64,000 nucleotides of DNA from NCBI GenBank assembly GCA_964568735.1, contig CAZMRF010000013.1:1-64000 (forward strand), given 5' to 3'. A program made the translations under genes and the position numbers. The notes beneath the pieces were generated by a model. That model searched no databases. It was not told where the DNA came from and saw only the letters and a list, made by a program, of their open reading frames with translations. Origin of the DNA: CAZMRF01 sp964568735 (GTDB lineage Bacteria; Acidobacteriota; Polarisedimenticolia; JACPZX01). Below, one piece after another: positions 43,042 to 51,700 of this stretch (its first letter is position 1; each line of letters begins with the position of its first letter).

Positions 43042-43950
43042 ATGACCGCTCCTCCGAATACCCCCGGCACCATTCTCATGGTCGACGACGAGGAGGCCAA
43101 CCTCTACGCGCTGAGGCTCATCCTCGAGTCCAAGGGATACCGCTGCATCGAAGCCACGAACGGCGAGCAGGCGATCGAGGCGGCTTCCGAGTCCAATCCG
43201 GACGTCATCCTGCTCGACATCCAGATGCCCGACATGGACGGCTACGATGTCTGCCGGCGCCTCAAGGCCGCGAGCAGAACCGCGCACATCCCGATTGTCT
43301 TCCTGACGGCGCGCTACCGGGACCACGGCGAGATCGCGCGCGGGCTCGAAGTGGGCGCCTACGACTACGTCACGAAGCCCTTCAACACCGGCGAGCTCAC
43401 GGCGCGGATCGGCGTGATGATGCGGATCCGGCGCGCCGAGGACGAGGCCCGTCAGGCATCACTGACCGACTCGCTCACGGGCCTGCACAACCGGCGATTC
43501 CTCCACCAGCGGCTCGAAGAGGAGCTCTCCCGATCCGAGCGTCACGGGGTTCCCCTCGCCTGCGTGATGATGGACCTCGACCACTTCAAGAAGATAAACG
43601 ACTCGCACGGTCACGCCGTCGGCGACAAGGTGCTCTGCGAGATCGCCACCATCCTGAGGCGGCACATAAGAAAGAGCGACATTGCCGTCCGCTACGGAGG
43701 AGAAGAGTTCGTCATCGTGCTCTTCTCCACCGATGCCGAGCCGGCCAGGATTGTCGCCGAGCGCGTCAGGGCCGACGTGGAGGAACACGTCACCAGGGCG
43801 GGAGAGGTGACGGTGCGGCTCACGATCAGCGTCGGGATCGCCGCGTTTCCGGAGCCCGGCATCAAGACAGTCGACGATCTCATGCGTCGCGCGGATCAGG
43901 CCCTCTATCAGGCCAAAGGCGCGGGACGGAACATGGTCTGCGTCGTCTGA
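43042..43950 (+). CDS. PleD-like response regulator diguanylate cyclase
   Basis: A 302-residue protein: receiver domain (about 8-125; acidic pocket MVDDEEAN, phospho-accepting aspartate in VILLDIQMPDMDGYD, lysine in YVTKPF) joined to a GGDEF domain. The active site is RYGGEEFVIVL and the metal-binding aspartate is in MMDLDHFKKIND, so it should make cyclic di-GMP. An intact inhibitory site (RKSD) lies five residues before GGEEF, so product feedback is expected. Start ATG 43042. The hybrid histidine kinase begins 34 bases after its stop and is the obvious candidate phosphodonor. Confidence 0.93.
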   Translation: MTAPPNTPGTILMVDDEEANLYALRLILESKGYRCIEATNGEQAIEAASESNPDVILLDIQMPDMDGYDVCRRLKAASRTAHIPIVFLTARYRDHGEIARGLEVGAYDYVTKPFNTGELTARIGVMMRIRRAEDEARQASLTDSLTGLHNRRFLHQRLEEELSRSERHGVPLACVMMDLDHFKKINDSHGHAVGDKVLCEIATILRRHIRKSDIAVRYGGEEFVIVLFSTDAEPARIVAERVRADVEEHVTRAGEVTVRLTISVGIAAFPEPGIKTVDDLMRRADQALYQAKGAGRNMVCVV

Positions 43951-43984
43951 TCGGACGGGGTGCCCGGCACCGCCGCGTGCGGAC

Positions 43985-46900
43985 ATGCCATTTCGCCTGA
44001 AGAGCCTCTCCACAGAGCTGACGATCACGTTCACCAGCCTCGCCGTGGGGCTGGTCGTATTCCTTTCCATCTTCGCCTTCCAGATGGCGAGCCGCTCCCT
44101 CGATGAGGCCGTGCGTCGCGACCTCTTCAACATGGTCGATCAGGCATCCGCCTCACTTGACAAGGAAATTGAAGAGCGGATCCGTGAAGTCCAGACCATC
44201 TCCCTCGCACCGACCATTCTCGAGAGCGCGATCTACCTGAGCGCGTCGCACGTCACCATCCCCATGGCCGAGAGGCAGGAGGATCTCCTCAGGCGCCACT
44301 TCCAGGGAGCGACCTGCCTGAACGAGCGCCCCGAGGTCACGCGGCACCTCCAGTCGCTCCTCACGACGCACCATCACATTTCGGAGCTGCTCCTCACCGA
44401 CAGGTTCGGCATTGCCATCGGCTGCACCACGGATCCGCAGAGGCTCCGGCACACGCCCGAAACGTGGTGGCAGGAGGCGGTGAGCCGCGGAGTTTCGCTG
44501 ACCAACCTGGAGCCCGACCCGGTGACGGGCGCGTACCACTATGCGGTCGCTATCGCCATCCCCGACGGCAAGAAATCACCGGCGGGCGTCCTGCGCGCAG
44601 TCCTCAACCTCAACGAGATCCAGGATTCTCTCCGCTCCATGCGGATCGGGGACCACGGGTTCGTCGTGGCCATGGGACGGACCGGAACGCTCTTCGCTTA
44701 CCCCCAGCGAGAGTACCTCTGGAGGAAGGTGCAGGACATTCCCGAGCTGAGCCACCTGGCCCGCGTGGTCGCTTCGAAGAACCAGCGGGGTGTCCTGATC
44801 TACGAGCCGCAGGCGCCTGAGGGAAAGGCAGGCTTACTCGCCGCCTCGCGCCCGCCCGAACGGGCCGCCTCGAGCGAGGCATCACCCACGACCCTCGCAG
44901 CCGCGCCGGAGGGAAGCTGGATCCTGGCGTACGGGAGGATGTTCCGGCCGGCCAGCCTCGGACCTCTCGGCTGGACCGTGGTCGGCACCGTCTCGCGGGC
45001 CGAGGTGATCGCGCCGATCTACGCGATCCGGTATCGCGTCGCCGCCGTGGGCGGCTCGGTCATCCTGGTGGCGATCGTCATCGTGTGGTTTCTCTCGCGG
45101 CGGCTCGCGAGGCCTCTCAACGATCTGGCGCTCAAGGCGGATCTCATCGCGGCCGGGGATCACACCATCTATCTCAGCATCCCCTCTCGCAACGAGATTG
45201 GCCGGCTAGCCTCCGCGCTGGCCAGCATGGTCGATTCCCTGGGAGAAGCCAACCGCTCTCTCGTCCGCACGAACGTGAATCTCGAGAAGATCGTCGCGGA
45301 GCGCACTCGTGAGCTGCGCGAGAAGAGCCGCCTGCTCGAAGAGCAGAGCAAGCAGGTCATCGAAGCCTCGCGCCTCAAGAGCCAGTTCCTCGCGAACATG
45401 TCTCACGAGCTGCGAACCCCGCTCAACGCGATCCTGGCGTTGTCGGACATCCTCGGCCAGAGGATAAGCGGAGATCTGAACGAAGAGCAGGTGAAGCAGG
45501 TCACGATCATCAACAGATCCGGGGGCAACCTGCTCAGGCTGATCAACGACATCCTGGACCTGTCGAAGATCGAGGCGGGTCGAATGGAGGTTCATCTCGA
45601 TGTCTTCGATCTGAATACCTCCCTTTCCGCAATCCGCGACACCATCGAGCCTCTGGCTGGTGACAAGGGCCTCCAGTTCGACATCATCATCGATCCGGCC
45701 CTCCCGGACTCGCTCAAGTCCGACGATCCGAAGTTGCGACAGGTTCTCCTCAATCTGCTCGGGAACGCCGTGAAGTTCACGGAACAGGGGGGCGTCACGC
45801 TGACGCTGAGCCGCAGGTACAGGATGCTCCCCGGAAGCGATGAGGAGCCGCCGCCGATCACGGACGTGGGGCCCTTCTGGCTGGAGCTCAAGGTCCAGGA
45901 CACGGGGGTCGGGATCACCGAGGAGGCCCTCCAGCACATCTTCGAGGAGTTCCAGCAGGCAGACGGATCCACGACCCGGAAATACGGTGGAAGCGGCCTT
46001 GGGTTGGCGATCTCCAAGAGGATCGTGGAGTTGCTCGGGGGCGATTTGAAGGTCCGGAGCACTCCGGGTGCGGGATCCACGTTCACGGCGACCATTCCCG
46101 TCGAAGGCGTCGCTGCGCTCCGGGCTGCCCGCGGGGAGCGCTCGCGCGGGGTCTCGAGATCCGCGGCAGCGCCTCCCTCCGGCGCCGTCGCCTCGGCTCT
46201 CCCCTCGGATCGGCGCGCCCAGCCCGCCGGCACGAGAGGCATCGTAGGCAAGAGCGCTCATGATCCTGCCGTCGGGCCCAAGCCATGGGTCACGCCACTT
46301 CGCGAGCATCCCGTCCCCGTCTCTCCACGCTTTCTCGATATCCGCGACGATACGAACAGTCTGCTGCCGCACATCCCGACGCTCCTCGTGGTGGATGACG
46401 ATCCCGAGTCGCTCTACGTCTACCGCCAGTTCCTCGGCAGGCAGGGATATCAGGTCATCTTCGCCATCAACGGTGAGCAGGTGCTCGACAAGGCACGGCA
46501 GTTCAAGCCGGTTGCGATCATCCTCGATCTGATGCTCCCCCAGAAGAGCGGCTGGGAAGTTCTCGAGGAGCTCAAGGTCGCCGAGGATTTACGTGACATC
46601 CCTGTCATCATCGCCAGCGCTCTGGACCACCGGGACAGAGGGCTTTGCGCAGGCGCCTTCCGGTTCCTGATGAAGCCCATGTCCGAGCGCCAGCTCCTCT
46701 CCGTCCTGCGAGAGCTGGAGGCGGCCCGCAAGAAGGATGTCCGCCGCGTGCTCGTCATCGACGACGATCCCGTCGAGCTGGGCATCGCGAGGACTCTCTT
46801 CGAGAAGGCGGGCCTCGACGTAACGACCATGGAGAACGGCCAGGAGGCGGTGGAATGGGCACTGGGTGAGCATCCGGACATCATCGTCCTGGATCTCCTC

Positions 46901-48100
46901 ATGCCCGTCATGGATGGCTTCGAAGTCCTGTCGAGGCTGAAGGCCGCTCCCGAAACCGCATCAATTCCGATCCTCATCTACACGGCGAAGGACATCACAG
47001 AGGAGGATCGCTCCCGGCTCCTACCGTCCGCGCAACGGATATTCCCGAAGGTCCCCCTTCAGATCGAAGAGATGCTCGAAGAGCTGGAGCGGGCGCTGCA
47101 GACCGTTCCACGGAAGCCACCCTCCGCGGACGAGGCGGGCCCACCTCGCTCGACGGTCAGAGCGGAGGGCTTCTCGACACCCGATCGGAGCGAGGCAGGC
47201 GCGTCCCTCCCCCTCGAAGGACCTTCTCCATCCGCGTCGGCTTCGGACGCGAACGTCACATCCTCCCCTGGCTTCTCCGAGACGAACAAGGAAGAGCAGG
47301 ACCACGGCACGCCCGATGGAGAGACGGAAGACACTCAGCCACTCGCCGTGCCTGGGCGCACAGATCCCGACGTGCGCCCAGAATCGTCGGAGGGGGCACG
47401 CGGAATGAGCGGCGAGGGCACGCGGACTCGCATCCTCCTCGTGGAGGACGACGCAGCCAACCAGTACTCGATTGGCTTCCTTCTGCGTTCCGCGGGCTAC
47501 GAGGTCATCGTCGCGGCGAACGGCCAGCAGGGAGTTGCGGTCGCTCTGCGCGAGCGGCCGGACCTGATTCTGATGGACATGATGATGCCCATCATGAGCG
47601 GCTTCGACGCCACAAAGATCCTCAAGAGTCATGCCGAGGTCGGTGCGACGCCCATCATCGCCCTCACGGCGGCCGCCATGGCGGGTGATCGCGAGCGAAC
47701 TCTGGCCGCGGGGTGCGATGACTACGTCTCGAAGCCGATCGACCGGCTCCTTCTACTCGAACGAGTCCGTCACTGGGAGAAAGCAGGTTGCGCCGGCGGC
47801 TCCCGTTCTTCGCAGCCGCAGGGACCGCCCCAGCCTCACGGAGGTGCGAGGGAGATCGCCGGTCAGCCCCCGCATGTGCCCGAGCGAGTCTCGATCCAAT
47901 CGGAGCCCGCTGCAGGGAGCCAGGAGATCGCGAGAGAATTCCATCGAGGGCCAGCCACTACCGGAGTCGAGGCGACCCATCCCTCGCTACCCCGCGCCAC
48001 AGGCCTGGAGGACGAGAACACGGTTGATCCCGTGGGTGCCGGCACCGGCGCAGGGTCCGCCGGGGGCAAGGGTGTGAAATCGGGGCGCGAGGGGGAATGA
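43985..48100 (+). CDS. hybrid sensor histidine kinase with three receiver domains
   Basis: A 1371-residue membrane kinase. Membrane segments at about 13-32 and 352-372 flank a periplasmic Cache-like sensor; a HAMP domain and coiled coil follow. The phospho-accepting histidine is in FLANMSHELRTPLNAIL (about 471), the ATPase motifs are NLLGNAVKFTE, VQDTGVGI and YGGSGLGLAISKRI. Then come three receiver domains with aspartates in IILDLMLP (about 848), IVLDLLMP (about 968) and ILMDMMMP (about 1197). A long Pro/Ser/Glu-rich linker separates the second and third, and about 110 low-complexity residues end the protein. It follows the diguanylate cyclase gene closely and probably acts on it. Confidence 0.92.
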   Translation: MPFRLKSLSTELTITFTSLAVGLVVFLSIFAFQMASRSLDEAVRRDLFNMVDQASASLDKEIEERIREVQTISLAPTILESAIYLSASHVTIPMAERQEDLLRRHFQGATCLNERPEVTRHLQSLLTTHHHISELLLTDRFGIAIGCTTDPQRLRHTPETWWQEAVSRGVSLTNLEPDPVTGAYHYAVAIAIPDGKKSPAGVLRAVLNLNEIQDSLRSMRIGDHGFVVAMGRTGTLFAYPQREYLWRKVQDIPELSHLARVVASKNQRGVLIYEPQAPEGKAGLLAASRPPERAASSEASPTTLAAAPEGSWILAYGRMFRPASLGPLGWTVVGTVSRAEVIAPIYAIRYRVAAVGGSVILVAIVIVWFLSRRLARPLNDLALKADLIAAGDHTIYLSIPSRNEIGRLASALASMVDSLGEANRSLVRTNVNLEKIVAERTRELREKSRLLEEQSKQVIEASRLKSQFLANMSHELRTPLNAILALSDILGQRISGDLNEEQVKQVTIINRSGGNLLRLINDILDLSKIEAGRMEVHLDVFDLNTSLSAIRDTIEPLAGDKGLQFDIIIDPALPDSLKSDDPKLRQVLLNLLGNAVKFTEQGGVTLTLSRRYRMLPGSDEEPPPITDVGPFWLELKVQDTGVGITEEALQHIFEEFQQADGSTTRKYGGSGLGLAISKRIVELLGGDLKVRSTPGAGSTFTATIPVEGVAALRAARGERSRGVSRSAAAPPSGAVASALPSDRRAQPAGTRGIVGKSAHDPAVGPKPWVTPLREHPVPVSPRFLDIRDDTNSLLPHIPTLLVVDDDPESLYVYRQFLGRQGYQVIFAINGEQVLDKARQFKPVAIILDLMLPQKSGWEVLEELKVAEDLRDIPVIIASALDHRDRGLCAGAFRFLMKPMSERQLLSVLRELEAARKKDVRRVLVIDDDPVELGIARTLFEKAGLDVTTMENGQEAVEWALGEHPDIIVLDLLMPVMDGFEVLSRLKAAPETASIPILIYTAKDITEEDRSRLLPSAQRIFPKVPLQIEEMLEELERALQTVPRKPPSADEAGPPRSTVRAEGFSTPDRSEAGASLPLEGPSPSASASDANVTSSPGFSETNKEEQDHGTPDGETEDTQPLAVPGRTDPDVRPESSEGARGMSGEGTRTRILLVEDDAANQYSIGFLLRSAGYEVIVAANGQQGVAVALRERPDLILMDMMMPIMSGFDATKILKSHAEVGATPIIALTAAAMAGDRERTLAAGCDDYVSKPIDRLLLLERVRHWEKAGCAGGSRSSQPQGPPQPHGGAREIAGQPPHVPERVSIQSEPAAGSQEIAREFHRGPATTGVEATHPSLPRATGLEDENTVDPVGAGTGAGSAGGKGVKSGREGE

Positions 48101-48337
48101 TCCGGCGGCCCCAGGCACGCCTGGAACTTGTCACGATGAATCAAGGTCATCTCAATCTGAGACCTAAACCCTGCTCGGCCTCCCGTGAGTTCGGAGCGAT
48201 GAAACCTATAAATATCATTGAATCTGTTAGTTGTGGGGAGGCTCCTGCCCTGACCCCAGGTGGCAGGCACGTTGCTCAGATGGGTTCCAGCGCGGTCGCC
48301 GTGTCCATCGACACGGCCGCGATGAGGACCCCTAACT
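48101..48337. other. regulatory region before the sigma-54 activator locus
   Basis: 237 bases with a short dyad at 48150-48162 (TCTCA, ATC, TGAGA), an AT-rich patch near 48205-48230, and a sigma-54 promoter match at 48261-48276. The dyad lies about 100 bases upstream of the promoter, where activator-binding sites are usually found; this assignment is inference. Confidence 0.4.
48261..48276 (+). promoter_or_regulatory. sigma-54 promoter
   Basis: TGGCAGGCACGTTGCT fits the consensus TGGCACG-N4-TTGCW with a single difference (G for C at the sixth base), and the invariant GG and GC are 10 bases apart. Transcription should start near 48287, 51 bases before the small secreted-protein frame at 48338 and upstream of the sigma-54 activator gene at 48759, which suggests autoregulation. 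Confidence 0.6.
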
Positions 48338-48685
48338 ATGAAGCGCCGAATCCGGCTCCTTGCTTCGTTCAGCATCGGCATCTGGATCTTTGCAACTACC
48401 CTGTCCAGTTCCGCGCTCGCAGGCGTCGGGGTCTTCGGCAACCAGGTTGCAAGTTCCGCCGGTTCCTCACCTACCGGCATGCACCGTACCGAGGGCGTGG
48501 GGATCTTCGGTCGTCCATCTCTCCGCACCCTTTCTCCGCGACCACACCTCACCACCGAAAGGCTCCCTCATCCTCAAGACAGATCCCACTCAATCCTACC
48601 TCTAGCCGGCGATCCTCAAGCTCCATCAAGCCTTGCCAAATTAGTGATACTCCTGAGCACGTTTGCCCCACGAGTGCTCTTCTAG
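48338..48685 (+). CDS. small secreted protein of unknown function
   Basis: A 115-residue frame whose start is a textbook signal peptide: basic MKRRIRLL, hydrophobic ASFSIGIWIFATTL, then SSSALA as cleavage site. The mature part repeats a short phrase (GVGVFGNQ and GVGIFGRP, 26 residues apart) and has no cysteine; the rest is rich in Pro, Ser and Leu and may be disordered. GAGG lies 9 bases before the ATG. It is placed between the sigma-54 promoter and the sigma-54 activator gene, so it could be the first product of that transcript. I recognise no family, and the frame could be fortuitous beyond the signal-like part. Confidence 0.45.
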   Translation: MKRRIRLLASFSIGIWIFATTLSSSALAGVGVFGNQVASSAGSSPTGMHRTEGVGIFGRPSLRTLSPRPHLTTERLPHPQDRSHSILPLAGDPQAPSSLAKLVILLSTFAPRVLF

Positions 48686-48758
48686 CGCTACCACTTTCCC
48701 CAGCTCGGCCCACACACCCGCTCACTTCTCTAGCCGCTCCCCCGAAGGCTCATTCTTC

Positions 48759-51700
48759 ATGAGCCTTCAGAGCACGAAACCGCGTCTCCTTCCAGGCCGC
48801 ATCCTTGTTGATGCTGGTCGATACCGAGTATCGGAGGCAACCAGCCTCGAATCCCAACAACCCATCCTCATCAAGCACCTCCCTTCAACAGAGAGAGTCC
48901 TCTCCTCTACACAAGCGCTTCAGAACGAGTTTCTTGCACTATCCAACCTGCGTCACCCCGCCATCATCGAGCCGCTGGACTTCGATACCGATCCACACCT
49001 CGGACCCTACCTGAAGTTCACCCCAGTCGCCGCTTCTCCATGCTCTTCACTACCCGCCCTAAACCCGGAAGCCCGCATGGGACTCTTTCTTCAGATCTGT
49101 CGAGCGATCAATTTTATCCACTCTCGAGGAATCGTTCACGGTGAACTCGCCCTCTCGTCGTTTCTCTTTTCCGCTCCGACTTCTCTACCTCCTCCCCTGA
49201 CTTGCCCTAGTCTCGTCCACCTGGTTGATCTAGGTCGATCCATGTGGCCTAGATCCAGCGGTCTTCAGGTACCACTCCATCGAGCCCACTACCTTCCACC
49301 AGAAGTTCGGCTTGGCGTGAGTCCGGACCATCGGTCCGACATTTATTCTCTGGGCGTTCTCCTGATTCAATTGCACTACACAACAGTTCTTTCATCCTCG
49401 GACCTTGCTCTACAAGTCAACGAATCGCTGCGAGAACGACTACAGAACCTGCCAGCGGCCGTCCGGCACCTCGCGAGCTCACTGCTATCAGATGACCCTC
49501 AAGCGCGACCTGCATCTGTTGCCGATGTCATGGAGCTTCTGATTCGCACTCTCGCTTCAGATGAGGATTTCGAGTCTCCTACTGCCCGATCAGCTGTCTT
49601 CATCGCGAGCCCTCCTGTTGGACGTCGAGCGGCACTGGATGAGATCATGGGGGCTCTCACCCCAGTAGAGCCAGTCTCAGCATCGGAGCACGCAACTCAC
49701 CCGATCGTTTTCCTTCTACACGGCGAGCCTGGAATCGGCAAGACACGAATACTCGACGAGATTCACAGACGTCTTAGGGTAATCGGAAAGCACGTGCACC
49801 GAGGGGCTTGCTCGCCCCATGCCACAGTTCCCTTCGAACTATTCCGCGAACTACTTCCTCATCCAGAGACACCGAACCAGAAAAGCCCCTACTTCACATC
49901 CCTGACATTCGCTGAGTCTCCCGCTTTGGCGCCCTACTACAGAAACGAGCGCCTTGAGGCCGTAGCGACTCACTTCGCGGATCAGGCCCTTCTGCCCGAA
50001 GCCGTATTCCTTCTGGACGATGTGCATCATGCAGATGCAGAGACGTTTGAGCTCCTCCTCAAGCTGATTAATCGAGCTGATCGTCTGAGAGCGAAGGTTG
50101 TTGTCACCTTCCGTCAAGAAGGTCTGCTAGCCGAACGCTTGGAGCGACTCCTGCGTGAGCACCTCGCGACACCTCAAGTTCGCTCTATCAATCTTCGGCG
50201 CTTTGCTGCAGACGAGACGCTAGAGCTGCTTCAGATGCATCTCGGCCCGCATCGTGATGCTAGTTCACTTGCTTCCATCATCCATCCACTGACAGATGGC
50301 AATCCCCTATTCATTATTGAAATCCTCCGACGGCTTGTAGATTCTGGAGAGATTGACGGGGGCCCGTTCCGCTGGAGGATCAACCTCGCGTCGGTTCGCG
50401 CCGGCATGGGCTTGCAAACGATTCGTGAAACCCTCGAGCATCGAATACAACAACTAGAGCCATACGAGGTGGATACCCTCGCGTGGATCTCAGTGTACGG
50501 AAAACCAATGACGGCGCGTTTGCTCAACGATTCCTCAGGGCTTCCACTCAAGGAACTCGAACCGTGCCTCGAAGCATTAGTAAAAAAGGGACTCCTTAGC
50601 AAGAGTTGGCATCTAACAACAGTTCAGTACTCTACTTCCAACTACCTTCTTCGCGATATGATCTCACAGGCTACACCAACTCAACGACGCGCCTCGATTC
50701 ACAGGGGGATCGCCATCGCACTCGAGCGCTGTCTCTCTGAGCATCCAGAGAGCCTATATCCTGTTCTCGCATTTCATTTTCTTCGAGCTCAAGATCAAGC
50801 GAAGGGCCCAAAGTACGCTGTGGCCGCGGCAGAGCACGCTTACCATCGTGGCGCGGCGGATCAGGCGATTACCCATTACCGGGACGCTCTAACGTACCTG
50901 ACCACTGATCAGGCTGATCTCCGATACACAATTCTCCAGCTACTAGCGCGGCTACTGAGACTAGTAGGAGAACCCCTTCGAGCGGAAGCATTCTTCTTTG
51001 AGCTGTTGCTCCTCGCTCGACGCAGACGTGATCCACGGCGCGAGGCGCTCGCTCTTACTCAACTCGCTCGTATACACGTGGATCGAGGAGATGTCTCTCA
51101 GGGCGAAGCATACGCCCAGCGAGCTCTCGGAAAGGAGGCGGAGATCCTCGACCCTGAAGTCCGCGCGGAAGCTCTGCGCGTACTGGCTATCGCATCAGCG
51201 ATGACGGGAGATAACCGACGGGCTCTAGGGCTCGCAGAGCAGTGCAAGGAACTCGCTCTTCAAAGCGCGAATCGGCTACTCTTTGGCCTAAGTGCAAATC
51301 TTGCAGGCAATGCACTCACGCATCTGAGAAGGTATCGCGAGGCGCTAGGTGAATTCCAACTGTGGCTCGATGTGGCTCGTGAGCTAAAGGACCTGCTAGC
51401 CGAAACTATTGCACTTACGAATATTGGACTTATTCATCTCGAGAAGGGCCAGCTTCTGGATGCGGAGGCTGTTTTAGAGAGATGTTTGAAGCGTATTCAC
51501 GATGAGGGACTTGTCTACCCAGTGGGTGCTGTAGTTGTCAACCTTGGCGAGGCTGCGCGTCTCAGAGGATTGTATGCCAAGAGCAGGGCTTATCTCCAGG
51601 ATGGACTGTCGTCCGGTGAGCGCGCCGAGCGCAGCGCCATGGCACAGTATGCCTTACATAGTCTCGGAATCTTGGACCACGAGATGGGAAACATCGGTGA

